The position numbers were made by a program, and so were the translations under genes. From Bacteroidota bacterium (lineage in GTDB: Bacteria > Bacteroidota > JABWAT01): a stretch of DNA of 64,000 nucleotides. The stretch is from positions 868,001-932,000 of the forward strand of contig JAKLJL010000001.1 in assembly GCA_023151185.1 (NCBI GenBank), in the 5' to 3' direction. Of the stretch, positions 42,970 through 51,829 are shown one piece after another (within the stretch, counting starts at the first letter, position 1; every line of letters starts with the position of its first letter). The notes under the pieces are model-generated. The model made no database searches. It worked only from the letters and a program-made list of their open reading frames with translations, and was not told the origin of the DNA.

Positions 42970-45900
42970 ATGGGGAAAAACTCCCCGTTCAATAACGGGT
43001 GCCTGATGGTAAGTTTAAAATCCGGTTTGGTTGCCGGGATGCTGGTTCTGAATCTGGTCGTCCCGGAATTTCCGGCGCAGAATTGTCTTGCCCAGCCGGT
43101 CCGTGGAAATCCATTCGTCTACAATTATTCCTCCTCGGGTGATTACCGGGCAGACCGGGATGTCTGGGATGCTGTTATGGATTCCACGGGGACTCTGTTC
43201 TTCGGAAATGCAGAAGGTGTTCTGACCTATAATGGCTCAGACTGGACTCTGGTTCCATTCCCTGAGAAAACATCCGGAAATGCCCTGATCATCGACCGGA
43301 AGGGAACTGTTTATGCCGGAAGTGATGACGAGTTTGGCTATTTTAACCGGGGTTCATCGGGCTTGACTTACCGGTCCCTAATGGGGCTGCTCCCTGATTC
43401 TCTCCAATCGTTTGGAAAAATCTGGTCTGCCGATACTCTGGGAAAATCGGTGTTCTTTCAAAGTTTCGGTGCAGTTTTTTGTTTAACCGGAAACCAGATT
43501 ACGGTTTTTCCTGCAAAAAAACAGCTTTCCTTTATCTACCGGGACCGGAACAGATTACTTCTGCAGGACCCTGGAGCCGGACTTTTACACCTGACTGAAA
43601 CCGGTTTGAAGGTGATTGACAGTTCTGCCTTTTTCAAAGAGATGAATATTTCGCAGATCGCCTCGGCAGCCAGCAACAGCCTCTTCCTGTTTACACGCCA
43701 GTCCGGAACTTATCTCTATAAAGATGGAAAAATCAGCCCGTTAAATTCTGATCTTGGGAGACTTTCCAGAACAAACCGGTTTTACTGCACCAAAGCACTG
43801 CCCGGTGGTGAAATCCTGATCGGAACGGTTGGCGCCGGAGCTGTCATTGCAGACTCAACCGGTAAAATATTGAACTGTGTATCTGTTGAAACGGGACTGA
43901 AAACAAACACCATCATGGGGGCCTTTTACGACGGAAAAGGCTCTGTTTGGCTGTGCACCTATGAGGGAATCAGCCGGATTTCATATCCATCCGCTGCTAC
44001 TTTTTTCAGAAATACCGAACTTTTCGGCGGGCTTCCGAAAACGACAGTTAATCATAACGGGGTGATCTACCAGGGAACACTTGAAGCATTTTTCAGGCTG
44101 ACGGAAAACCAAAAGCTGCAGGATATCCTGAAATACGGCTCTGGTTTCCAGTTCACCCGGGTTGATCAGGTTCGTGAAGATTGCGGAATGGCCATTTCAA
44201 TCGGAAAGGAGATGCTGGTTGCAACAAACCAGGGTGTTTTCCTGATCAATGACGCCGGAAAGAAGCTTATAACCCGTTCCTATGCCCTCCCGTTAACTCA
44301 GTCCAGGTATCACCCCGAGCGGGTTTTCATTGGAACGTACGGACTCCAGTCCATAATCCGGAAGGACGGTCACTGGAGTGATGAAGGGTTTTATCACGGA
44401 ATTACCGAAGACATTTATCATGTTTTTGAAGAGTCAGATACGGTTCTGTGGCTCAGGTCCTACAATCAGGGAATTCTGCGGCTGGTTATTGAGCCGGGGA
44501 ATCCGGGCAACACGTCTGTCAGAAAATTTACCACCCTGAAGGGACTGCCGTCCCTTCAGTTTTATCCTGCAGAAATCGTGGAAGGGAAAATCAGGTGGCT
44601 GACCGAAAATGGCGTTTATACATTCAATTCAGGCACCTCATTGTTTGAGCCTGACCGGGAGTTTTATGCTCTTTTCCCGGGAGCACCAAAGGTCATTGAT
44701 TTTTTGGCACCGGCCGGACCTGATCAATTCTGGGTCACAAAAAACTCACCTGATGGAAGTTCTGTCTACCTTTTTAAAAAGAATACTGCCGGAATTTATC
44801 AGGCAGGAGTTTCACCCTTTATTCCGGGAAGGGAAGCCCGGATTCAGTCTGTTATAACCGACCCGGCCGGAGTATCCTGGTTTTCAGTTGTCGGAGGCGT
44901 CATCCGGTATGATCCGTCAGATCAGGATTACCGGACCGGGAGTTTCAGGACACAAATCCGGTCTGTTAAAATCCTCCCGTCAGATTCTGTTATTGCCGCC
45001 TTTATTTTTGACGGGAATGCCCGGATTCTGAATCTGGACTATCCGGATAATTCCTTCCGGTTTCAGTTTTCTGCCCTTTCCTACAGCGACGAATCCAGAA
45101 ATCAGTACCGGTATTTCCTCGAAGGATATGATGACGGCTGGTCCGGCTGGACGGGCCGGAATGTAAAGGATTACACCAATCTCGATCCGGGAATTTATAC
45201 GTTTCATGTTCAGTCAGTAAACGGACACGGAATTGCCGGAAAGGAGGCCCGGTTTATTTTCAGGCTTCATCCGCCCTGGTGGAAAAGTCCATGGTTTTTA
45301 TCCGTCGGGATCCTGATTACAGCCTGGCTTGGCTATCTGATTTTTCAGCGGAGAGTGAATAAACTGACCCGTGAAAAGAAAGCCCAGGAAGAAATTTCAA
45401 GGCAGCTCATCAATCTTCAGGAAAATGAAAGAAAACGGATTGCCCGTGAACTTCACGACAGTATCAGCCAGAGTTTGCTGGCAATTAATAACCGTGCCCG
45501 GATGGCAGGTGAAAAAATGGATCAGCCCGGTTGGGTTTCTGGGCAGCTTGAGGTGATTTTATCCTCCTCCTCCGGGGCAATTCAGGAAATCAGGCAGATT
45601 ACTCACGATCTAAGGCCCTATCTGCTTGACCGAATTGGTCTTACCCGGTCGCTTCAGTCGCTTTTGAGGCAATTCAGGGAAACCAATCCGGTTTCACTGC
45701 GTGCAGAAATTGACGAAATTGACGGACTTCTGAAACCCGGTGATGATATCCACCTGTACCGGATTATCCAGGAATTGCTGAACAATATCCAGAAACATTC
45801 CAAAGCAACTGTGGTAACTGTTCTGGTTCAGACGGATAAAAACGAACTTAACCTGGTTGTTGCGGATAACGGAATCGGAATGGACCCTGCTGTTTCTGCC

Positions 45901-46044
45901 GGAACTGAAAAAAGCCGGGGGCTCGGACTGGATGGAATTGCGGAACGGATCCGGATTCTTGGCGGAAGGTATAAACGGGAAACTAAACCTGGCAAAGGTA
46001 TGAAAATTGCAATCACACTTCCCATCGGGAGAAGCAATGGCTGA
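42970..46044 (+). CDS. Beta-propeller/Y_Y_Y sensor kinase of the NarL/HisKA_3 class
   Basis: A 1024-residue sensor: leader with a signal-anchor (SLKSGLVAGMLVLNLVV), propeller blades (WDAVMDSTGTLFFGNAEGVL and others), a Y_Y_Y domain (YRYFLEGYDDGWSGWTG, about 715-770), a membrane helix (WFLSVGILITAWLGYLIF) and a HisKA_3 core with ENERKRIARELHDSISQSL (His829). The HATPase has DNGIGMDP and GLGLDGIAERI. It differs from the other three propeller sensors in having the NarX/DesK-type kinase, and its partner regulator follows at once. A second ATG at 43006 would give a shorter leader; neither start has a good ribosome-binding site. Confidence 0.92.
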   Translation: MGKNSPFNNGCLMVSLKSGLVAGMLVLNLVVPEFPAQNCLAQPVRGNPFVYNYSSSGDYRADRDVWDAVMDSTGTLFFGNAEGVLTYNGSDWTLVPFPEKTSGNALIIDRKGTVYAGSDDEFGYFNRGSSGLTYRSLMGLLPDSLQSFGKIWSADTLGKSVFFQSFGAVFCLTGNQITVFPAKKQLSFIYRDRNRLLLQDPGAGLLHLTETGLKVIDSSAFFKEMNISQIASAASNSLFLFTRQSGTYLYKDGKISPLNSDLGRLSRTNRFYCTKALPGGEILIGTVGAGAVIADSTGKILNCVSVETGLKTNTIMGAFYDGKGSVWLCTYEGISRISYPSAATFFRNTELFGGLPKTTVNHNGVIYQGTLEAFFRLTENQKLQDILKYGSGFQFTRVDQVREDCGMAISIGKEMLVATNQGVFLINDAGKKLITRSYALPLTQSRYHPERVFIGTYGLQSIIRKDGHWSDEGFYHGITEDIYHVFEESDTVLWLRSYNQGILRLVIEPGNPGNTSVRKFTTLKGLPSLQFYPAEIVEGKIRWLTENGVYTFNSGTSLFEPDREFYALFPGAPKVIDFLAPAGPDQFWVTKNSPDGSSVYLFKKNTAGIYQAGVSPFIPGREARIQSVITDPAGVSWFSVVGGVIRYDPSDQDYRTGSFRTQIRSVKILPSDSVIAAFIFDGNARILNLDYPDNSFRFQFSALSYSDESRNQYRYFLEGYDDGWSGWTGRNVKDYTNLDPGIYTFHVQSVNGHGIAGKEARFIFRLHPPWWKSPWFLSVGILITAWLGYLIFQRRVNKLTREKKAQEEISRQLINLQENERKRIARELHDSISQSLLAINNRARMAGEKMDQPGWVSGQLEVILSSSSGAIQEIRQITHDLRPYLLDRIGLTRSLQSLLRQFRETNPVSLRAEIDEIDGLLKPGDDIHLYRIIQELLNNIQKHSKATVVTVLVQTDKNELNLVVADNGIGMDPAVSAGTEKSRGLGLDGIAERIRILGGRYKRETKPGKGMKIAITLPIGRSNG

Positions 46045-46693
46045 ATCAAAAATCAGAGTTGTGGTGGCAGATGACCATCCGGTTTTCAGAGCCGGCCTGG
46101 TTCAGATTTTATCTGCCTCAGAAGGGATTACGCTTGCAGGAGAGGCAGGAAACGGAGAGGAACTGCTCAGGCTGATCAGCGAAGAAAGGCCGGATGTAGT
46201 GCTTACCGATATCGACATGCCCCGGAAGTCGGGACTGGAAGTTGCAGAATCGGTAAAGGGTGAACCGGGTGCTCCTAAAATAATTCTGCTGACGTTGTTT
46301 GAGGATGAATCCTTTTTCAACCGGGCCCTCGATCTGGGGGTTGCCGGATTTCTGCTGAAGGAAAATGCGCCTTCTGACATTCTGACCGCAATCCGGTCCG
46401 TCCATTCCGGAAAATATTATATTTCCTCCTTTGTTTCCGATTTTATGATTCGGAGAAGTGAAGGAACCCGCCAGCTTGAATCCAGATTTCCGGGATTGAA
46501 ACATCTCACGGCTTCCGAAAAAACTGTCCTGATGCTCATCAGTCAGGGAAAAACATCCCGTGAAATCTCGGATGAACTCTTTGTGAGTATTAAAACAACA
46601 GAAACCCACCGGTCATCGATAGCCAGAAAACTGAATCTGACCGGTCCGAATGCGCTTGTTAAATTTGCTGCTGAAATAAAAAATCACTTGTAA
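46037..46693 (+). CDS. NarL/LuxR-family response regulator
   Basis: The ATG at 46037, eight bases inside the kinase gene and preceded by GGGAGAAGCA, gives 218 residues. The receiver domain has VVVADDHPVFRAG, phosphoacceptor Asp58 in VVLTDIDMPRKSG, the switch Thr in ILLTLFEDE and Lys in FLLKENAP. A LuxR-type HTH (LTASEKTVLMLISQGKTSRE to HRSSIARKL) follows. It is the cognate regulator of the propeller kinase at 42970, with which translation is coupled. Likely targets include the adjacent T9SS genes, by inference. Confidence 0.95.
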   Translation: MAESKIRVVVADDHPVFRAGLVQILSASEGITLAGEAGNGEELLRLISEERPDVVLTDIDMPRKSGLEVAESVKGEPGAPKIILLTLFEDESFFNRALDLGVAGFLLKENAPSDILTAIRSVHSGKYYISSFVSDFMIRRSEGTRQLESRFPGLKHLTASEKTVLMLISQGKTSREISDELFVSIKTTETHRSSIARKLNLTGPNALVKFAAEIKNHL

Positions 46694-46796
46694 CCTCACA
46701 CCTCACCCTTAGAAAAATCAGGGTTCCTCCCGACTAAAACCGGGGTTTCCCCCGATATCCCGTAATGCATCCTTTCCGGATCTTTGACTTGTATTC

Positions 46797-46814
46797 TTCT
46801 GGAATCCACCAGAA
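46797..46814 (+). promoter_or_regulatory. Inverted repeat upstream of the delta-60 protein gene
   Basis: TTCTGG (46797-46802) and CCAGAA (46809-46814) form a perfect inverted repeat with a six-base spacer, 26 bases before the ATG at 46841. A TTGACT sequence lies just upstream (46784-46789). It could be an operator for the NarL-type regulator next door or a leader hairpin. Confidence 0.3.
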
Positions 46815-46840
46815 AATAAAATCAGCTAAACGGAGGAAAA

Positions 46841-48388
46841 ATGCGGATAGGTATTACGGGCCTGATTCTGTTTCTCATCACCGGACCGGTCGTGTCCCAG
46901 ACACCCGCACCCGATTTTAAATTTGGTCATGAGGGTTGGGCAACTGCCGATTTTTCGGGCAGAGAAGATCATGCCTGGGCGCTGGCTGTTCAGACAGATG
47001 GAAAACTGATTTTAGCCGGGGATTCCGGACCGGACGGATTTGCCGTCACCCGGTTTACAGCCGATGGAAAACCAGATTCCGGATTTGCGGTCAACGGCAA
47101 ACTGTTGTTTACTTTTTCCCGTCAACTCGATATCAGGGCCATCGCAGTTCAGAATGATGGTAAAATCGTTCTTGCCGGTTCCTGGGTTGACAATTCCTAT
47201 TACCGCAGTCTCTTTGTCGGACGGTTAAACCCGGATGGATCCTGGGACACCGGATTTAGAAATACCGGCTACCAGAATTACTTTGTTTCGAATAATTCAG
47301 ATCAGGTTCTGGCAATGAAGATTCTGCCTTCCGGAAAAATTCTTCTTGCAGGGCAGGCGTACAATGGCGGAATCACCCGGTTTCTGATTGTCCGGCTGAC
47401 TGCAGACGGGTTTTTTGATACTACTTTCAGCGGAGACGGAATCCAGACCCTGAACGGACTCGGCCCGAACGGGTCTGATTACCTGACCGGAATGACCACT
47501 GACGCAGCCGGGAAAATTCTGCTGACCGGACTTGCAACCCAAACCAATTTCCAATCCTGGCTGACAGTCGTCCGCCTGACCGCTGGCGGATCGCTGGACA
47601 ATACATTCGGCACCTCCGGGAAAGTCAGTTTGCCGGGGGATTTTAACCAGCCGGAAGTGGTGGTTCAGCCGGATGGGAAAATTGTGGTCGGATGTACCGT
47701 GTACCGGAATCAAAATTCTGATTTGCAGGTAATCCGCCTGAAATCGAATGGCTCACCGGATTCTTCCTTCGCCCAAAACGGCGTGTTTACCGGCAGCCTG
47801 TCAGAAGGATATGATTCGTTTACCGGGATTACTGTCGATCCGGATAACCGTATTCTGACCTGCGGGTATTTCACCTCAGAATCGCAGGACGTGGCGGTTG
47901 CCCTTTGCCTGGATCCCGCCGGCCAGCCGGTCACTTCTTTTGGTGAAAGTGGGGCTTATACGGTCAAAATCCCTGGAAGTCTGATTCCTGAAACAATTTA
48001 TGCACCCCAAAGTTCAACCTTCTTCATGGCCGGTGCATTGACTGAATCGGGTAAAACGGACTTCGGGCTTGTTCGGTTGACTGAAACTGAGGCAACTTCT
48101 GTAACTCAGAGTCAATTTCAGCAGGCTAACTTTACCCTGCTTCCGAATTTCCCCAATCCATTCAATCCGTCAACAGAAATCCCCTTTTTCTTATCAGGCT
48201 CTGCGCAGGTCACGGTTCAGGTGTTTGATCTTCTGGGAAGAGAAACGATCGTTCTGTTCAGTGGAAGTCTGCCTTCAGGAACCCATTCCGTTACCTTTTC
48301 AGCCAAGGGCCTTCCATCAGGAGTGTATTTCAGCCGGCTGACCGTCAATGGAAGATCAGAATCCCGGAAAATGGTTTTGTGCAAATGA
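46841..48388 (+). CDS. T9SS-exported delta-60 repeat beta-propeller protein
   Basis: The 515-residue protein has a signal peptide (RIGITGLILFLITGPVVSQ) and about seven delta-60 repeats of the form DGKLILAGDSGPDGFAVTRF, QNDGKIVLAGSW, PSGKILLAGQAYNG and PDGKIVVGC, followed by a type A sorting domain (LLPNFPNPFNPSTEIPFFL). Delta-60 repeats build a propeller found in secreted bacterial proteins of unknown function. GGAGG precedes the ATG. The final lysine is preceded by Cys rather than the usual Leu. It is the first gene after the kinase/regulator pair and has its own upstream region. Confidence 0.9.
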   Translation: MRIGITGLILFLITGPVVSQTPAPDFKFGHEGWATADFSGREDHAWALAVQTDGKLILAGDSGPDGFAVTRFTADGKPDSGFAVNGKLLFTFSRQLDIRAIAVQNDGKIVLAGSWVDNSYYRSLFVGRLNPDGSWDTGFRNTGYQNYFVSNNSDQVLAMKILPSGKILLAGQAYNGGITRFLIVRLTADGFFDTTFSGDGIQTLNGLGPNGSDYLTGMTTDAAGKILLTGLATQTNFQSWLTVVRLTAGGSLDNTFGTSGKVSLPGDFNQPEVVVQPDGKIVVGCTVYRNQNSDLQVIRLKSNGSPDSSFAQNGVFTGSLSEGYDSFTGITVDPDNRILTCGYFTSESQDVAVALCLDPAGQPVTSFGESGAYTVKIPGSLIPETIYAPQSSTFFMAGALTESGKTDFGLVRLTETEATSVTQSQFQQANFTLLPNFPNPFNPSTEIPFFLSGSAQVTVQVFDLLGRETIVLFSGSLPSGTHSVTFSAKGLPSGVYFSRLTVNGRSESRKMVLCK

Positions 48389-48455
48389 GGAGGCTCCGCC
48401 AGAAACCAACTGGTATCCGGAAACTGGATGTATTGTCTGTGAAAGGAGCCGGAAT

Positions 48456-48824
48456 GTGGAGAAAGTTCTGATTGTGGATGATAACCGGGAAATGCGTGAA
48501 ACTCTGAAGACCATCCTTTCGGGATTTGCGGAAGTGGTGGGGGAATGTGAAGACGGAACCGAAGTTCTCGCCAGTTTTGGATCCGGAAATCCGGACTGGG
48601 TTTTAATGGATGTCGCCATGAAGGAAATGGACGGAATCACTGCTACCAAACTGCTTCTGCACCGGTTCCCGGATGCAAGGGTGCTGATTGTTTCGAATTA
48701 CACCGACTCTGAACTGATCAGGGAAGCTGAGCTTGCAGGCAGTTTTGCCTTTGTTTCGAAAGAAAACCTGATGGGGATCAGGACCTATTTTAAACAGGAT
48801 AACTTAACAGGAGAAAAAATATGA
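48456..48824 (+). CDS. Stand-alone receiver-domain response regulator
   Basis: From the GTG at 48456 (AAAGGAG seven bases upstream) the product is 122 residues and is only a receiver domain: VEKVLIVDDNREMRETL, phosphoacceptor Asp52 in WVLMDVAMKEMDG, and SNYTDSELIREA with Lys in FVSKENL. No output domain follows, since the stop overlaps the next ATG. Single-domain receivers act as phosphate relays or protein-binding switches. The frame is open upstream to 48348, overlapping the delta-60 gene, but that part is not receiver-like. The partner kinase is not known; the orphan sensors in this window are candidates. Confidence 0.88.
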   Translation: MEKVLIVDDNREMRETLKTILSGFAEVVGECEDGTEVLASFGSGNPDWVLMDVAMKEMDGITATKLLLHRFPDARVLIVSNYTDSELIREAELAGSFAFVSKENLMGIRTYFKQDNLTGEKI

Positions 48825-51784
48825 AGAAAGTTACAGCGTTCACTATTTGGCTGATTCTAACCCTTTTAGCCGTTTGTCAGGTTACTTCGGTTCCGGTATA
48901 TGCTCAAAAACCCACAACCGATCAGTTATCGCTTCATTTCCGGGCGGATACGTTAACCACCTTATATCCAGGCTATCAATATGTCACCGCATGGAAGGAT
49001 GTTTCTGCAAAGGGTTATTCCATGGTCCAAACTAGTGGTTTCCCGGTTTTGAATGCAACAGCTATGAATAAAAAACCCGGTCTTGTCTATGACGGTACCA
49101 TTTACTACATATTGCCCACCGGAGTCCATGAATTGACCAATTCTGATTTTGAATTGTTTGTTGTGATGAAAACCAGTTCGTCGACTACCCAATTTCTTTT
49201 CAGCGGCAACGGAGTTGAAGGATTTTCACTCAATAATGCATCCGGGATCCGGTATTCTAATGGTACTTCAACCCTGACCTCTGGAAGTTTAAATGCTTAT
49301 TCGGATGGTAAAATGAAAATTGTGAATTTGCAGGCGTCTTCCACAGGCGGAACCCTCAGGATCAACGGGGTTGCAGTTGCCAGTACCAGCGGTGACTGCC
49401 GCTTCTCTTCATCAAACCTGTACCTGAGTATGCAGAATAACACGACCAACCGGTTCCGAGGAACCATTTCTGAAATTCTGATTTACAAAAAAAATCTGGA
49501 GGCGCAGGAACGGGAAGATATAGTAGCCTGGATTTCGAAGAAATACAACCTGCAGACTCCCGAAACTCAGGTTTCCAATTTGTCTGTTACCGCTGACAAT
49601 CCGTCTTTAATTTATGGATCTGTTACTGAAGGAAGCGGAACCCGCCGGATCATTTTAGGAAAAAAAGGATCCCCCATTACCGCTGAACCTTCTGATAATA
49701 TCACCTACCCTGACAATTATACCTTCCCGGATGGGTCTATCGTGCTTTTCAATAATACCGGAACCAATTTTTTTCACCATAATCTCGATTTTAATTCGAC
49801 TTACTATTACAAAGCTTTTGAATATAACGGAGAAAACGGGTCCGAAAAATATTTACTGACCGGTGCGCCCGAGGTTTCCGCAACTACCCCATTTTATGAT
49901 CCTTATGTTCATATTACCGGAATTACCCTGACCTCACTGACCAGTGTAAGAATTAATTTTGACCTGAATGCCAACGGGGATTCAACTCTCTGGAAAGTGG
50001 CCTACGGAACAGACTACAGTAACCTGGCGGATACGGTTTACGGCGGGAAGGAGTTTACAGAATTTGACACAGATGATCTTCATCTGGAGAAAGAAATCAC
50101 CGGATTATCTCCCGGCCAGACTTACAACTTTGCTGTTGTGGCCACAAATCAGGGGGGGACGGTTAAGGCAACTTCCTCAAAAGATCTGGACGTCAGTCCC
50201 ATTGCCGGGATAATAGACATAAACTCTCCGTCCGGAGATTCAGTTAAGGTTATCAGTTCAATTAATCCAAATGGTTTTGAAACGACTTATTTTATCTCCT
50301 ATGGACTTGATCCCTATTCCATGACAACCCAGACTGAAGGGTTTTCCGCCGGATCCGGGGCTGGTTATTCTGAGTTTGAAAACTATATTCACGGAATTCA
50401 ACAGGGACATCTTTATTATATTGAGGTTCGGGCTGCGAATGCAGGCGGAGAACGGTCTTCCGCGGTTTTTGAATATTTTGCTGACACCACAATTATCCGC
50501 TCAGGGTTAACTTTCTGGCTGGATGCCGGAAGGGGAATTCAGGAAGTGCAGAACGAAGACCCGGTCAGCTATTGGTCTGCCAGTTACGGATCCTCTTTTT
50601 CCAACGAGGGTTCAGAAAGTTCTCCGGTTTTTTTATCTCAGGGGATGAACAACCAGCCAGGCGTTCAGTTCAGTGCCGGTGATTTTCTTGAATCTTCAGC
50701 TTTGGCCAATTACGGCCTGGGAGAAAATAATCTCGATATCTGGCTGGTATTTCAATCTGGGTCTTCCGGCGAAGAGGTTCTGCTGACCTCAGATGCAGGC
50801 CTGATTAAATTAAATTCAGGCATGCAAGGAATTGAATATAAGAGCAAAACGCTTTTAACCTCAGCCGGTGGCGGAATTCCGGGGCAATTTTCGGATGGTT
50901 TGCCTCACCTGGTCAATGTGGTTTTAATGTCAACAGGAGTATCGCTTCGGGTTGATGGCGCCGAACTGGCAACCGCTGAGGGGGATTTCCGGTTCTTTTA
51001 TCCGGAATATCCAATAAATACCCGTTTTGGATATAATGATACCACCGGGTTTACGGGGACACTGTCTGAATTTTTGATTTATAACCGGGAGTTAACTTCT
51101 GCTGAAAGAATTGCAATTCAACTTCAGCTTGGTGAAAAATATACTATTCAGGCAGAAACCCTACCCGTTGAACTGACCACCTTTACCGGTGTTGTAAATG
51201 GTGGCTCCGTTTTACTGAACTGGTCTACTTCATCCGAAGAAAATAATTACGGCTGGGAAATTGAGAGGAGAAGCGCGGAGCCTGAGGCTCTCGAAGGCTC
51301 CGCTTCAAATATCTCAAACCAGGACCCTTCAAGAACCTCAGGGTCCGGATTAGAATGGGAAACGATCGGTTTTGTGGCCGGGAAGGGGACAACAACCAGG
51401 CAGAATTCCTATTCCTTTACATCCCCTCTAACAAATCAGAAAACCAGTTACCGACTCAGGCAGATTGATCTTGACGGGTCTTTTACCTACAGCCAGATTG
51501 TATCCATTGACGGGGTTCCCGGAAAGTTTGACCTGTCCCAAAACTACCCGAATCCGTTTAATCCCGAAACCCGGATTTCCTTTTCACTGGCTGAATCCGG
51601 ACCAGCAAAACTGGTTTTGATGGACGTTTTGGGCAGGGAAGTTGCCGTTCTGAAAAATGAAAGGTTGGAGGCGGGAACTCATGTTCTGATGTTTAATGGA
51701 TCTTCCCTTGCATCCGGAACGTATTTTCTTCGGCTCACCTCTTCAGGAAACAGCCAGGTCAGAAAAATGGTCCTGATGAAGTAA
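48821..51784 (+). CDS. T9SS-exported surface protein with LamG-like and FN3 domains
   Basis: The 987-residue protein begins in the four-base overlap with the receiver gene. It has a signal peptide (FTIWLILTLLAVCQVTSVPVYA), a first LamG-like domain (about 35-245), FN3-like modules (about 245-560), a second LamG-like domain (about 565-785, ending SEFLIYNRELTSAERIAIQ), the VELTTFTG segment and a sorting domain (LSQNYPNPFNPETRISFSL). The loop after YGWEIER is about 30 residues, the longest among the paralogues, and is coded partly by a palindromic element at 51270-51306. Coupling to a receiver domain is unusual for a surface protein. Confidence 0.88.
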   Translation: MKKVTAFTIWLILTLLAVCQVTSVPVYAQKPTTDQLSLHFRADTLTTLYPGYQYVTAWKDVSAKGYSMVQTSGFPVLNATAMNKKPGLVYDGTIYYILPTGVHELTNSDFELFVVMKTSSSTTQFLFSGNGVEGFSLNNASGIRYSNGTSTLTSGSLNAYSDGKMKIVNLQASSTGGTLRINGVAVASTSGDCRFSSSNLYLSMQNNTTNRFRGTISEILIYKKNLEAQEREDIVAWISKKYNLQTPETQVSNLSVTADNPSLIYGSVTEGSGTRRIILGKKGSPITAEPSDNITYPDNYTFPDGSIVLFNNTGTNFFHHNLDFNSTYYYKAFEYNGENGSEKYLLTGAPEVSATTPFYDPYVHITGITLTSLTSVRINFDLNANGDSTLWKVAYGTDYSNLADTVYGGKEFTEFDTDDLHLEKEITGLSPGQTYNFAVVATNQGGTVKATSSKDLDVSPIAGIIDINSPSGDSVKVISSINPNGFETTYFISYGLDPYSMTTQTEGFSAGSGAGYSEFENYIHGIQQGHLYYIEVRAANAGGERSSAVFEYFADTTIIRSGLTFWLDAGRGIQEVQNEDPVSYWSASYGSSFSNEGSESSPVFLSQGMNNQPGVQFSAGDFLESSALANYGLGENNLDIWLVFQSGSSGEEVLLTSDAGLIKLNSGMQGIEYKSKTLLTSAGGGIPGQFSDGLPHLVNVVLMSTGVSLRVDGAELATAEGDFRFFYPEYPINTRFGYNDTTGFTGTLSEFLIYNRELTSAERIAIQLQLGEKYTIQAETLPVELTTFTGVVNGGSVLLNWSTSSEENNYGWEIERRSAEPEALEGSASNISNQDPSRTSGSGLEWETIGFVAGKGTTTRQNSYSFTSPLTNQKTSYRLRQIDLDGSFTYSQIVSIDGVPGKFDLSQNYPNPFNPETRISFSLAESGPAKLVLMDVLGREVAVLKNERLEAGTHVLMFNGSSLASGTYFLRLTSSGNSQVRKMVLMK
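51270..51306 (+). repeat. Palindromic element inserted in frame in a T9SS gene
   Basis: GAAGCGCGGAGCC (51270-51282) and GGCTCCGCTTC (51296-51306) pair apart from a two-base bulge, and GAGCC-TGA-GGCTC makes a second, nested hairpin. It encodes part of the extra loop SAEPEALEGSAS. A related CTTCGGCTCCGCTCAG sequence sits at the same protein position in the 31842 gene, suggesting a small interspersed repeat that tolerates translation. Confidence 0.5.
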
Positions 51785-51829
51785 AATCAATTCAGGTCCC
51801 GGGAGGCAGCATTGGGTTGTCTTTCGGGT

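Noticed and set aside
48348-48455. Upstream extension of the receiver gene overlapping the delta-60 gene
   Set aside because: The extra 36 residues are not receiver-like and the GTG at 48456 has a good ribosome-binding site.
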